A stretch of DNA of 64,000 nucleotides from Lantana camara. Its lineage: Eukaryota; Streptophyta; Magnoliopsida; Lamiales; Verbenaceae. How positions within the stretch are numbered: position 1 is the stretch's first letter; each line of letters starts with the position of its first letter. The stretch is from the NCBI GenBank assembly GCA_037501455.1, contig CM074863.1:7746001-7810000 (forward strand), read 5' to 3'. Below the pieces are notes generated by a model. It saw only the letters and a program-made list of their open reading frames with translations, had not been told where the DNA came from and did not search any database. The position numbers and the translations under genes were made by a program. This document shows positions 24,653 to 36,103 of this stretch, one piece after another.

Positions 24653-24660
24653 ACTAAAAA

Positions 24661-27127
24661 GACGAATTAAAAAAATATGCGCGTGGGCCAACTTACGTGG
24701 GTCAGCGTCAGTCATTAGACACGTTTTTTCACGTCACAAAAGCCCAAGCATGTATCGAATTGCCTGATTTTTAGGAGTTCAAGGATCCATTAACAGTCGA
24801 ATTGACAAAAATCAAATATGAAGCCCATAGATCGAAGAGTTGAGCTACCTTAAAGTAATGCTCTTTTAGTATAGTTGGGCCATAACCATAAATTCATGGT
24901 CCATGCTGCCCAGTTTCGGTCACCGCACTTTATTAATTACTCGCAATAATTACCCGATTTAATACTTTTTAAGGGTTTCACCAGACTGGTAGGAGAAGAA
25001 TGGAAATACTTTGCCGTTGCAATCTTAAATCTTTTAACAAGAAAGGGGCAATCAAAAAAAAAAAGAAAGAAATAGAAGAATACAAAGTTTGCCACGAAGA
25101 AGTGAGCATAGGTAATAGGCATATGCATGGTTGTTGAAATAATTAGGTGGAGTCTACTTATGAGTTATGATTCCATTCCATCAGATTTAAATAATTAAAC
25201 AAATTTGGCCAACTCTAAACCATTGGAATACAAAAATATAATGTCCAACCTCTCTTTTGTATATGTTATCTGTATTGGTGATTATTCCCAAACCCATGTT
25301 GGAAACTAAGCAAGCGGACAAGTTCTAACACCGACCACGTGTTTTAGAAATTAAACGAGATTAGAATAATTACACTTAACTAATCTCTTATAATATTAAT
25401 TTTGGTTGAACTTCTATTAAAATAAAAATCAATCCAAATTTAAGAAATAAATCTTCTTCTTTTTGGTCTTGAATTAACCAAGCAGTATTTTAAATGGATT
25501 GATTCAAACACAAAATCCGTTGAAAATCATGATAATTTTTCTAATTCCAACAAATTAGATTTCTAGATGACTTTGATGGTCGAAGTTCTCATTCAAATTG
25601 GGTGAAATTTTTTGGAGGCGAAATTTGTAGTAATGATAATTATTAATTGTGTGATAATTAAATTTCTCGACTTTCCTTGATCTCGGCAGGCACTGCATGC
25701 CCAACCATTCAAATAGTAAAATTTCGGATTAGCTGCCACAGAGAAGGATTAAAATTCACATTTCAACCCTAATTGCAATTATATTCCACTATCTTATAAT
25801 CTGCATTTTTTCTCCATCTTTAAACTTCATTCTTTATTATTTCTAGTTTCCTAGTTCATGCTAACTTAATTAGTTCAGTAAATGGGTAACCTTTTCTCCC
25901 ATTTTTTATACCCTGAATTTACTTGAAAAGAAGCTCAAGATTAAATTGCAAAATTTAGTGGTACAGGAAAATTTGGCAAGGATGATGAGTAGTGCATTTC
26001 CTAATTTGTTTGCACTCGTAATCGTTGACACCTCCACATGGCTCCCGACCACCTCTCGGCATCAGTATGTGCCATCAAATCCTACTTTTGTATGCACCAA
26101 TAAATTCCCTTTTGGCTCATATATATTGGGATATGACATCCTTTTGTCGCAGCTTTCTTTCTTTTTTTTTGGTTTGGAAAAAATCGCAGCTTTCTATCTA
26201 GAGTCTAGACTCTAGTAATCTTATTCGAACCCACCTCATTCAAGATCTATACGTCAAATAATAATTAAATGACTCTTTTATTAGTTTATAAATTTGTCCC
26301 TGGAGTTAGGACATTAAATTAAAGATATTACCATAAATAAGTTCTTACAAAATAAAATCGCTATATTAATATGTATGGAACAGCGGACGGCCCCGCCTTT
26401 GGTTCACTTTTATCTCATTATGTGAATTTAAATGAGACAATATTGTACTGACTTCATTTGGTGGTTGAAAATAATTACTTCAATTTTTGAAAGGTCAAAT
26501 GTTGTGCATCTCTAAAGAGTGAAAATAACTTGTCCAACCAAAATCTTGACATTTTCTTTATGTTTCTTTTAGTATAGAAACATTATATTCATTGTTCTAT
26601 ACCACCACAGCCAAGTGGAATGTAATATCCATGGATCAATCGTAATTAATTTATTCATATGATTGGTTTAGTCGAGTTCGATAAAATCGAATTTACGCTA
26701 AACAGTTTTGTTAAGTTTTTTGGACCCAATTGAATATTTGGAGGAAAATCTTTAGATAAAATTGGAACCTCACATGAGATAAAAATAAAGTAAATTTAAC
26801 ATAAAAAGTATACTTATATTAAATAAATTATCAAGCTATTTGTAAAGTCACAACCTTAATCTAATAGTCATATATAAAGAAGTAAACTAAAGAAATACAT
26901 AATAGCTCGCAGCGCTCAGAAGAACAAACCACTCATACATAAAAATATTTTCCTAGCGTTTGGTGCCACTATAACTCAACTAGCGATCACTGCCGCCGTA
27001 GCCCGTACCACATGTTTGGACATCCTGTGACCAGAATTTATTTTTGCAAGAATCGTGTTCACGGACTAAATTATTAAGCCCCAATAAAATGAGAATAGTT
27101 AACATCTCAATTAGTGAAATTAAAGTC
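24661..27127. other. Intergenic region
   Basis: AT-rich and without a convincing gene. The plus frame 25946-26215 lacks a domain. A perfect 18-bp palindrome, CTAGAGTCTAGACTCTAG, lies at 26198-26215. Sequence just before 27128 is the probable 3' UTR of the protease gene. Confidence 0.45.
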
Positions 27128-28258
27128 TCATTTGCACTGTTTCCTATGAAATCCGAGCCGCTCATTTTCCAAATCATACTCCATGTAGAAATTCTGCTGC
27201 TGATGATTGCCCAATATTATTGCGGGTCCCGACCCGACTCCCCCTGAATATGGGCCATTCGTTATCACAGTCATACAAACCACTGAATCTTCAGCAAAAG
27301 CGAAGTAATCCGCCAATGGCAGAACCATCTCCGCACCGCCTTTGAAATGGAATGTCAATTGCGGTAGAATCAATGATTTTTCACCGGAGACATTGAAACA
27401 GGGCCCTAAGCCCGATTCCTTCTCAATTTCAATGGCTCTGCTGTAATTCTTGCTTACCTGCTTCTCGAACTCGTTTGCAACCAATTGGTAAACTGGGTCC
27501 TCCATTAAGGTGAAGGTGGTGCCGGAATCCACAATGGTTCCGCAGTTGCCGTCGGAATCCGGCACCAGAAACTTGTACGGGACTTTGACGTTGACCCCGC
27601 CCACCGTGATTTTTCTCAGCGTCACGTAGTAGTAATCTTGAAATGAGGACAAAGGGTTTTTGCGGAATGGGGTGTATTTGGTGGCGGTGGCGCCGCCTTT
27701 GGGAGCGGCGCCGCCGCCGCTGACGAGAACTAGATCGCTGCTCACGGGTGCGTCGTCGTAGCGGTGAGAAATGAGACAGTAGGAGAATCGTTTTAGACCC
27801 ATTTGAGATGGTAAAGATTCCGGGCCTCGCCCGAATCCAGCAATACCGGCGGGTTGCCTGATTGATAAGGTGGAGCAACCAACGACGAGATTGTTCACAG
27901 ATTTATCAGGGAGGATCAGGGATTCAAGTAGAAGCAACCCGGATGTTGACCCGGACCCGTATTGGATTATGTACGGCGGGCAAATTTCAGTGCATTTGGT
28001 TGAGTTTTTGGCGCAGTCTTTGCACTGGATTTCTGGGTAAATCCATTTGCATTTCGGGTTTTTGCACCCGATTAATTTGGAAGAAGAGGAGGATTTGGGG
28101 ATGAAAGTGGGTATCTTTGCTGGGTTTTCATTATCGAAATTGCAGGACTTGCAGGCGTAGCGGGATGTGCATGGGAACCAGACTAAGCTACTTCCGGTGT
28201 CCATGACGAAGGACAGTGTCTGCGGCGGCGTTCCGAGGCTGAGCGAGATGGAATAGCC
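27128..28258 (-). pseudogene. Aspartyl protease gene (nepenthesin type), 3' part, split by Copia
   Basis: Minus-strand exon encoding the catalytic part of a plant A1B (nepenthesin-like) aspartyl protease of the At3g52500/At4g16563 type. Both catalytic motifs are present: VMDTGSSLVW near the start and IVDSGTTFTLM about 225 residues later. Between them lies a Cys-rich nepenthesin insert (CKSC, CKNPKCKW, CKDC). The end, LENERLGFHRKQC, is the usual family C-terminus. The sequence is open, with no internal decay. The 5' part (signal peptide and prodomain) lies at 33420-33658. Without the insert and one TAGCC copy the two parts would total 455 codons including the stop, so the break is due only to the transposon. 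Confidence 0.9.
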
Positions 28259-28630
28259 TGTTGGTTTGTGGCATAATATTGTATCCCACATCGGAAGACT
28301 AGTTTAGGGCAAAAGTTGTTTTGTCCCACATTGGTTTTTTGTAATAGGTTTGGGAGGACCTAACACTATAAATAGGCTCCTCCCCCTTCTAGCTTAGTGC
28401 ATCGAAACAAAGTCTCTCTCTACTTTGTAATATTTCTTAAGTGAAATATATTTTGAGTAGTGCCCGAGGACGTAGGCTAATTTGGCCGAACCTCGTATAT
28501 TTGGTGTTTCTTTATTTACGCCTTTTCAGTAGTTTATTTTGAGTTATATTTAGTTTTATTTTTGCCTAATTTTTCCTTTGTGAATTTTAGGCATTATATT
28601 TCTAAATATTTGTTCGCCGCTTCCGCAACA
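28259..28630 (+). repeat. 5' LTR of the complete Copia element
   Basis: A 372-bp LTR with a TATA box (TATAAATA at 28377-28384) and the duplicated promoter-like words TCCCACATCGG and TCCCACATTGG. It is collinear with 33048-33419, and I see no difference between them. Confidence 0.92.
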
Positions 28631-28632
28631 AG

Positions 28633-28644
28633 TGGTATCAGAGC
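28633..28644 (+). other. Primer-binding site, initiator-Met tRNA type
   Basis: TGGTATCAGAGC two bases after the 5' LTR, the standard Copia PBS complementary to the 3' end of initiator methionine tRNA. Confidence 0.9.
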
Positions 28645-28719
28645 CAAATCGGAGTATGCTCTGTGGTTGCAGCTTAGTCTGATCTTCCACATCAGAAACG
28701 AACGAAGACGGCTTGGTGG

Positions 28720-28870
28720 GCATCGCGCATCAACTAGCATTGGCAGGCTTCGCGCATCAACGAGCATCGGCAGGCATCGTGCATCGGCGGGTTCAGCAGG
28801 CACCTTGCATCGGCAGGCTTGATCAGCACCGCGCATCGGCAGGCTCGGTTGACATCGCGCATTGGTGGCT
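28720..28870 (+). repeat. Degenerate tandem repeat in the Copia leader
   Basis: About six copies of a 20-28-bp unit built on GCATCGGCAGGC and CGCGCATC words, lying between the PBS and the gag start. Copies differ in length and sequence. Confidence 0.7.
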
Positions 28871-28893
28871 ATTGAAAGAAAGGTGTAGCAGAA

Positions 28894-31800
28894 ATGACGA
28901 AGGACGTGATCACGCCTGAAGAAGCGAAGGCAGCTTCCACCTCGGCTTCCAGCTCGTTCAACTTGACAAGGACTGGAATGGCAACTACGAGAATCTCGGT
29001 GGAGACCTTCGACGGAACCGGTCATTTCGGCATGTGGCAAAGCGAAGTTCTAGACGCCCTATTTCAGCAAGGTTTAGAGCTCGCAATTGAAGAAGAGAAA
29101 CCAGAAGAGGTTGATGACAAAGATTGGAAGACCATCAACCGGTTGGCATGTGGTACAATTAGATCGTGTCTCTCCAGAGAACAGAAGTATACGTTTTGCA
29201 AGGAGACTTCTGCAAGCAACCTATGGAAGGCATTGGAGGAGAAGTTCTTGAAGAAAAACAGTCAGAACAAGTTGCATATGAAGAAACGACTGTTTCGCTT
29301 CACGTATGTTCCCGGTACCACGATGAATGAGCACATTACTCAATTTAATCAGTTGGTGGCTGATTTATTGAATTTGGATGTGGCTTTTGAAGACGAGGAC
29401 CTCGCGCTAATGTTGTTGGGATCGCTTCCGGAGGAGTTCGAGTTTCTCGAGACAACCCTACTCCATGGAAAGGTTGATGTTTCGCTAGGCGAAGTGTGTA
29501 CAGCCTTATACAGTTATGAATTGAGGAGGAAGGATAAGAAAGGAAGCGCTAGTGGAGCAACAGAAGCCCTAGTGGTGAGAGGTCGTCAGAAAAGCCAATC
29601 AAAGGGGAGAAGAGGGAGATCAAAGTCGAAGAGCAGAGTTGCCAAAGATGAGTGTGCCTTTTGTCACGACAAAGGACACTGGAAGAAAGACTGTCCAAAG
29701 TTGAAGAAAGGAAAGACTCCGCAAGATGTCAATGTAGCCGAATGCAAAAGCGACGCGGAGTCAGATGTTTCCTTAGTTGCTATACCTTTAACGCTAAGTT
29801 CAGACGAGTGGATATTGGATTCGGGTTGCACCTATCATATGTCCCCCAACCGGGAGTGGTTCTTCGATCTTGAAGAATTTGATGGAGGAGCTGTTTACAT
29901 GGGCAACGATCAAACATGTACAATAGCTGGGATAGGTTCAATCAAGCTAAAGAATCACGATGGATCCACCAGAATTCTGAAAGATGTTCGACTAGTGCCA
30001 AGTTTGAAGAAGAATCTCATCTCATTGGGGGCCTTGGAGTCAAAAGGTCTAGTTGTGACGATGCGAGATGGAATTCTTAAAGCAACTTCGGGGGCACTCG
30101 TGATGTTGAAGGGTGAAAGGAAAAACAACAACTTGTATTTCTACCAAGGTAATACAGTTGTTGGGACAGTAGCAGCAGCAACTACTTCTAGCAGCAAGAA
30201 GGATGCTGAGGCAACAAAGCTGTGGCATATGCGTTTGGGTCACGCTGGTGAAAAATCCTTGCAAATTCTTGCCAAACAAGATTTGTTGAAAGGTACGAAG
30301 ACTTGCAAATTGGAGTTTTGCGAGCATTGCGTTCTGGGAAAGCAAAAGAGGGTGAAATTCGGCACATCTATTCACAATACCGAGGGTATTTTGGACTATG
30401 TGCACTCTGATGTGTGGGGACCTTCCAAGACGGCGTCACTTGGAGGCAGACACTACTTTGTCACCTTTATCGATGATTTTTCCAGAAGAGTTTGGGTGTT
30501 TCCTATGAAGCACAAAGGTGAAGTGCTTGGAGTTTTTCTAAAGTGGAAAACTCAAATTGAGAACCAGACTGGAAGAAAGATCAAAGTTCTCCGATCAGAC
30601 AACGGTGGAGAATATAAGAGCGATCCCTTCCAGAAGGTGTGCCAAGAACACGGCATAGTTCGTCACTTCACAGTAAGAGAAACTCCGCAGCAGAATGGGG
30701 TGTCAGAGCGTATGAACAGGACATTGGTGGAGAAAGTTCGTTGTATGTTGTCTAATGCTGGATTAGACAGGAAGTTTTGGGCTGAGGCAGTGATATACGC
30801 TCAACATCTCGTCAATCGTTTGCCATCATCTGCAATAGGTGGGAAGACTCCTTTGGAGGTTTGGTCTGGGAAGCCTGCAACAGATTATGACTCTTTGCGT
30901 GTGTTTGGTTCTATCGCATACTATCATGTGAATGAATCAAAGTTGGATCCTCGAGCAAGGAAGGCGCTCTTTATGGGCTTCAGCATTGGGGTTAAGGGAT
31001 ACCGTCTTTGGTGTCTGGAGGCAAAGAAGACAATAATAAGCAGGGATGTTACCTTCGATGAATCTGCCATTTTGAATAAGGTAACTCAAGAAGGGACCGA
31101 TGGTACTCCGAAGCAGGTGGAGCGTGCACCGGAGCAAGTGGAGTATACACCAGAGCAGGTGGAGTTTGAGAAGATAGTGGTGAGTCCAACGAAAGACACT
31201 ATCAATGATTCTTCTACGGCAGAAGAAGAGTCAGATGAGGAGGAGGTTACTACCCAAGAACCTCAACAGCAACTCGAGCCAATTGCGATTAGAAGGACGA
31301 GACGAGAAATTCAGAAACCAGCTCGTTTTGTCGACATGGTAGCTTATGCACTTCCCGTAGTTGATGATGTTCCATCTACATTTTTAGAAGCTGTCCGGAG
31401 CTCAGAAAACAATAGATGGAAAGACGCAATGGAGGAAGAGATGCAATCTCTTCAGAAGAATAAGACGTGGAAGTTGGCACAACTACCGATGGGAAAGAAG
31501 GCAATTGGATGCAAATGGGTATTTGCAAAGAAAGAAGGATTTTCTAACAAAGACGATGTTCGCTTCAAGGCGAGATTGGTAGCTAAAGGCTATGCTCAGA
31601 AGGAGGGAGTTGATTACAATGAAGTGTTTTCTCCAGTTGTTAAGCACTCCTCCATTAGAATTTTGTTGGCCTTGGTAGCGCAGTTGAATTTGGAGCTAGC
31701 TCAACTCGATGTGAAAACCGCATTCCTGCATGGTGACTTGGAAGAGGAAATCTATATGTCTCAGCCAGATGGATACAAAGTTGCTGGTAAAGAAAATTGG

Positions 31801-32943
31801 GTGTGCAAACTAGACAAATCGTTGTACGGATTGAAGCAATCGCCGAGACAATGGTACAAACGATTTGATAAGTTTATGTTGGGTCAAAGGTACACAAGGA
31901 GCAAGTACGACCACTGTGTGTATTTGCGTGGGCTACAAGATGGAACCTACATCTACCTACTCTTATATGTTGATGATATGCTGATAGCATCAAAGAGCCA
32001 AGGTGAAATTGAAAAGTTGAAGGCTCAATTGAGTAAAGAGTTTGAGATGAAGGATTTGGGAGAAGCCAAGAAGATTCTCGGAATGGAGATAAGCAGGGAT
32101 CGGCAGAGAGGCAAGCTTTGGCTGACTCAGAAGCAGTATTTGAACAAAGTACTACAGCGGTTTGGTATATGTCAAGATACAAAACCTGTAGGTACTCCAC
32201 TTGCCCCTCATTTGAAGCTTAGCAGCCAGTTATCTCCGAAGACGGAAGAAGAACGAGAGTACATGACAAAAGTCCCATATACGAATGCAGTTGGTAGCCT
32301 GATGTATGCAATGGTGTGTACAAGACCGGATATTTCACAAGCTGTTGGCGTAGTGAGCAGATATATGCATGATCCTGGAAAGGCTCACTGGCAAGCTGTG
32401 AAATGGATTCTACGGTATATTCAAGATACCGCAGATGTTGGTTTATTGTTTGAACGGGATGAAACACTTGGTCAAACCATAGTTGGATACTGTGATTCTG
32501 ACTATGCTGGAGATTTGGATAAGCGAAGATCTACAACTGGCTACTTGTTCACTTTAGCGAAGGCGCCAGTTAGTTGGAAGTCGACCTTACAGTCAACGGT
32601 GGCATTGTCTACGACAGAGGCAGAGTATATGGCCGTTACAGAAGCTGTAAAGGAAGCAATTTGGCTTCAAGGACTGCTTGAAGATTTGGGAGTTGGTCAA
32701 AAACACCTCGCGGTGTATTGTGACAGTCAGAGTGCTATTCATTTAGCGAAGAACCAAACTTTTCATGCAAGGACGAAGCATATTGATGTTCGCTATCACT
32801 TTGTGCGGGAAATTCTCGAAGAAGAGCAGGTTGTTCTTCAGAAGATTCGGACTACGGAGAATCCTGCAGATATGATGACCAAGGTGGTGACAAAGGCCAA
32901 GTTTAAACATTGTTTAGACTTGGTTAATATCCTGCACTTTTGA
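28894..32943 (+). CDS. Copia gag-pol polyprotein, intact
   Basis: A single 1,349-residue frame. Domains in order: gag (UBN2-type) about 30-220; zinc knuckle [14 protein letters not shown] near 253; aspartic protease with LDSG near 306; GAG-pre-integrase (LWHMRLGH) near 443; DDE integrase with HSDVWG near 504, FIDDFS, DNGGEY near 569 and TPQQNG near 597; reverse transcriptase with YVDDM near 1025; RNase H with CDSDYAG near 1200 and the terminal [25 protein letters not shown] block. No stop or frameshift interrupts it. The product would be cleaved into capsid, protease, integrase and RT/RNase H for cytoplasmic reverse transcription and nuclear integration. The Tork-like call rests on gag and RT character and needs a tree. 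Confidence 0.95.
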   Translation: MTKDVITPEEAKAASTSASSSFNLTRTGMATTRISVETFDGTGHFGMWQSEVLDALFQQGLELAIEEEKPEEVDDKDWKTINRLACGTIRSCLSREQKYTFCKETSASNLWKALEEKFLKKNSQNKLHMKKRLFRFTYVPGTTMNEHITQFNQLVADLLNLDVAFEDEDLALMLLGSLPEEFEFLETTLLHGKVDVSLGEVCTALYSYELRRKDKKGSASGATEALVVRGRQKSQSKGRRGRSKSKSRVAKDECAFCHDKGHWKKDCPKLKKGKTPQDVNVAECKSDAESDVSLVAIPLTLSSDEWILDSGCTYHMSPNREWFFDLEEFDGGAVYMGNDQTCTIAGIGSIKLKNHDGSTRILKDVRLVPSLKKNLISLGALESKGLVVTMRDGILKATSGALVMLKGERKNNNLYFYQGNTVVGTVAAATTSSSKKDAEATKLWHMRLGHAGEKSLQILAKQDLLKGTKTCKLEFCEHCVLGKQKRVKFGTSIHNTEGILDYVHSDVWGPSKTASLGGRHYFVTFIDDFSRRVWVFPMKHKGEVLGVFLKWKTQIENQTGRKIKVLRSDNGGEYKSDPFQKVCQEHGIVRHFTVRETPQQNGVSERMNRTLVEKVRCMLSNAGLDRKFWAEAVIYAQHLVNRLPSSAIGGKTPLEVWSGKPATDYDSLRVFGSIAYYHVNESKLDPRARKALFMGFSIGVKGYRLWCLEAKKTIISRDVTFDESAILNKVTQEGTDGTPKQVERAPEQVEYTPEQVEFEKIVVSPTKDTINDSSTAEEESDEEEVTTQEPQQQLEPIAIRRTRREIQKPARFVDMVAYALPVVDDVPSTFLEAVRSSENNRWKDAMEEEMQSLQKNKTWKLAQLPMGKKAIGCKWVFAKKEGFSNKDDVRFKARLVAKGYAQKEGVDYNEVFSPVVKHSSIRILLALVAQLNLELAQLDVKTAFLHGDLEEEIYMSQPDGYKVAGKENWVCKLDKSLYGLKQSPRQWYKRFDKFMLGQRYTRSKYDHCVYLRGLQDGTYIYLLLYVDDMLIASKSQGEIEKLKAQLSKEFEMKDLGEAKKILGMEISRDRQRGKLWLTQKQYLNKVLQRFGICQDTKPVGTPLAPHLKLSSQLSPKTEEEREYMTKVPYTNAVGSLMYAMVCTRPDISQAVGVVSRYMHDPGKAHWQAVKWILRYIQDTADVGLLFERDETLGQTIVGYCDSDYAGDLDKRRSTTGYLFTLAKAPVSWKSTLQSTVALSTTEAEYMAVTEAVKEAIWLQGLLEDLGVGQKHLAVYCDSQSAIHLAKNQTFHARTKHIDVRYHFVREILEEEQVVLQKIRTTENPADMMTKVVTKAKFKHCLDLVNILHF

Positions 32944-33047
32944 TTTGGCGCCTGCGGGCGCATTTGGAGGCACTACTACCAGTTTGGAGAGAGAAAGAAA
33001 GTTCGTTTGTGTTTGGTGGGACCACAAATTGTGCCAAGGTGGAGATT

Positions 33048-33419
33048 TGTTGGTTTGTGGCATAATATTGTATCCCACATCGGAAGACTAGTTTAGGGCA
33101 AAAGTTGTTTTGTCCCACATTGGTTTTTTGTAATAGGTTTGGGAGGACCTAACACTATAAATAGGCTCCTCCCCCTTCTAGCTTAGTGCATCGAAACAAA
33201 GTCTCTCTCTACTTTGTAATATTTCTTAAGTGAAATATATTTTGAGTAGTGCCCGAGGACGTAGGCTAATTTGGCCGAACCTCGTATATTTGGTGTTTCT
33301 TTATTTACGCCTTTTCAGTAGTTTATTTTGAGTTATATTTAGTTTTATTTTTGCCTAATTTTTCCTTTGTGAATTTTAGGCATTATATTTCTAAATATTT
33401 GTTCGCCGCTTCCGCAACA
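33048..33419 (+). repeat. 3' LTR of the complete Copia element
   Basis: The 372-bp copy of the 5' LTR, ending at the TAGCC duplication. The purine-rich AAGGTGGAGA just before 33048 is the likely polypurine tract. Confidence 0.92.
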
Positions 33420-33658
33420 TAGCCGCCGTAGCCGCGGGGGAAGAGCGGCACTTTGGTGGCGGATAAGTTGGTTTTGGGGTGCTTGAGGTGGTGCGCTCTG
33501 GCGGCAGATGCGGTGGCGAGGTGGTTGAGGCGCTGCCATAGATTGGTGAGCGGCGGCGCGGCGGCGGTGGAGGAGAGGGAGAGTGTGGTGGTGTGTGCTG
33601 AAGAAAAGGTGGAGAGAGAAATGAGAGAAAGTAGTGAGAGGAGTGAGAGATGAGACAT
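33420..33658 (-). pseudogene. Aspartyl protease gene, 5' part (signal peptide and prodomain)
   Basis: Minus-strand start at 33658. The first about 25 residues (MSHLSLLSLLSLISLSTFSS) are a typical signal peptide, followed by a short propeptide with the family motifs RAHHLKHPKT and PLFPRGYGG. The coding sequence then runs straight into the Copia 3' LTR at 33419. The remaining catalytic part lies at 27128-28258. The native promoter (above 33660) therefore now drives only the leader fragment, ending in an LTR-encoded tail at 33383. Confidence 0.85.
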
Positions 33659-33659
33659 T

Positions 33660-36103
33660 TGGAGATTTGGAAATGGTGTGTGGAAGTGAGAGTATGCTCA
33701 GCATTCAGCATTTATCTTTTTGGCTTAAATAGTACGTTTGTGAAAGATGTAAGGATTGAGCACTTTGTAAGGAATCATGTTCGATTGGGGCAAAGCAAAA
33801 GTGTTAGTTACGCTGCTTTTTTTTTTTTTTTTTAATATTTTATTTTAAGTTAGTTATGCTGCTTATCTTTGCGTTGCTTTATAATGGAAAAAACATCGCG
33901 AATTTTATAAAGGTTCTTTTGTGTGTGTATTTATTGGGTGGGAAAGGTTTCCTTTGGGCCCAATTATTAAGTAAAGGCATATGGAGAATTAACTTTCTCA
34001 ATGGGAATTCTAACACGAATCAAGTTTCTACACTTAAAAAAATTAAAAATGAAAAAACTTCTACACTAATGTAATTAGTATACATTCATAAATACTGATT
34101 AATTAAATAATAAATGCAACTTATTTAATTAAATTTAATCAAATCAAATTTGGATTAGAATTTTTTATTTTGAAAAAACGGTCAGTAGAAAAGTATATAG
34201 TGTATAAATTTATTGTACTTATTATTTAATTAATTATTTTTCTATGAATTCACGCCAACTCAAGACTATAATTTACCTCTCTCAATCGAGGAAATTTTTA
34301 CCCATGACTTTACTACACATATATTAATTATGGTGGCATGCACATATTATATTTATTACGCAATTAATACATAATTCAACAAAAAAGATTTATCACAGGA
34401 TCCTTTTGAGTTAAACCAATTACTAGACTTAAAATGTTCCACCAATTGGATATTTGACTGATTATTAATTTAAAATGATAAGAAGGTTGATGAGCCATGT
34501 TTCTTGATGAGTATGCATAAAACACATATGTTAGCACTTCAGTTTCTTCCACACTAAGTTTAAATATTAGTCATAAGACCACTTGAATCAACTTTGCCCT
34601 CTCCCCTTTACTTTTTCCTCGTTGCTCTTTTGGTGGATGAGGGGTTACTTTTTATTCAATAATATCTTTAATTCACTAACAACAATTAACTATATCCTAA
34701 GTAAATCAATGTAATAAAGATTTTCTATCGAAATGAATTTTTTTTGGGTGGAATTTTCTATCCAGGCAACTTATGAGCATTTTGTTTCTACAAGATAGAA
34801 AGATATTTGATCATTTAAATACAAAACATTTGATTAAATTGAGATTAGATTGATCTTCAATAAAATTTCAATTTTTAGTTTTTTTTTTTTTTAAAAGGTC
34901 AAATAAGCTTTAGCTGGAGTTTTGAAAAACTTGGTACACTAGACTTCATTTTTCTTACTTTCAGCCCGTTAAGACAAAACAAAAGTAATGTCGAAGAGTT
35001 TCAGCCAAATAACATAGCCGTTGCCCGTTGGGAGCCCAAAGTGAACGTTGCAGAAAGATTTCAATTGTCAACACTCAATCAAATGAGTCATGTGCCCTCT
35101 TCTTTGAAATTACTCGCACTAATGCACTTTGCTTAAGGACCCAAATTAAACTTAACTAATTTGTAATTATTTCACACCACCCTTTTTCTTGAAAACATTA
35201 TTGACACGTAAACTGCACTCTTTTTCTGCTTCCACGCCAGCATGAAATAATGGAAAATAAATAAATAAATAGGAAAGAACAATCTCACATTACTTGCATT
35301 ATTTTAGGCAAATCAGATGCAATAAAAGCCAAATCACTACTTAAAATAGTTTAAAATTTATAACTTATTTAACTAATGTATCCTTAGCACTTATATTTAC
35401 GTAAAATTTATAACTTATTTAACTAATGTATCCTTAGCACTTATATTTACGTTATGATTGTTAATAAAACTGTATCATTGTACATGGGTGACATTAGATT
35501 TGCTTTGACAGAATATGAAACATCAAAGTTCAAACTATTTTGAAATTCACAAAAAAACAACATAGGCCAATAAAAAGCTCAGTAAAATATATTTGCTTGA
35601 TGAGTTCTTTATTTGGGCTTCATTATTGGGCCTTAAATATTGGATGAGGCAAGAAATATAGTCCCCACGCTACGATGATTATGATGGAAGAGGCCCAAAT
35701 GGTGAATGTCGAAATTCGAAAATATTCTTCAAATTTCAGTAAAATTACGTCCATGTCCCGGGGTATATTTGCAATTGACTAGATCCCCTTTGCACTTTGC
35801 AGCAAGCAAAACCCACTTCTTTCTTCATCTATCTCAACGGACTACACCTGCGACGGCGGGGCACCATCACCGGCAAAATCAGGTGCTATTTTCTCTCTCT
35901 TTTTCTTTTTTCTGTTTTGATAAAATCAACCTCAAAATTTATCTCTGTGAAAGTAAAATGGTGCTTTACTGTGATTGTTCGGTTTCCTAATTGTGATTGA
36001 AGTCCTTTTTTTCCCCTTTTTCTGTATTGATTAGGTTTTGGCAATACAAAGGTTGGTTTCTGGCTATTGGTTCTGGTGCAGCGCTTCATGAAATTGGAGC
36101 CAA
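33660..36103. other. Intergenic region and TAF15 5' leader
   Basis: No gene is seen in 33700-35700; it holds a dispersed-repeat copy near 34080-34170 and a perfect 50-bp tandem duplication (35353-35402 and 35403-35452). About 35790-35881 is probably the TAF15 5' UTR exon: AAAATCAG is followed by GT at 35882, and a TTGATTAG acceptor lies near 36033. Confidence 0.5.
35353..35452. repeat. Perfect 50-bp tandem duplication
   Basis: Two adjacent identical copies of a 50-bp AT-rich unit beginning AAAATTTATAACTT. Probably a recent replication-slippage duplication with no gene content. Confidence 0.9.

Larger units (their letters stand above)
28259..33419 (+). mobile_element. Complete Copia (Tork/Tnt1-like) LTR retrotransposon
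   Basis: A 5,161-bp element flanked by a perfect 5-bp target duplication TAGCC (28254-28258 and 33420-33424). The 372-bp LTRs (28259-28630 and 33048-33419) start TGTTGG, end AACA, and read as identical. A tRNA-iMet PBS follows the 5' LTR, a purine-rich tract (AAGGTGGAGA) precedes the 3' LTR, and a single polyprotein frame is intact. It sits inside the aspartyl protease gene in the opposite orientation. Everything visible for autonomous transposition is present, so this is a young and possibly active copy. Confidence 0.95.
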
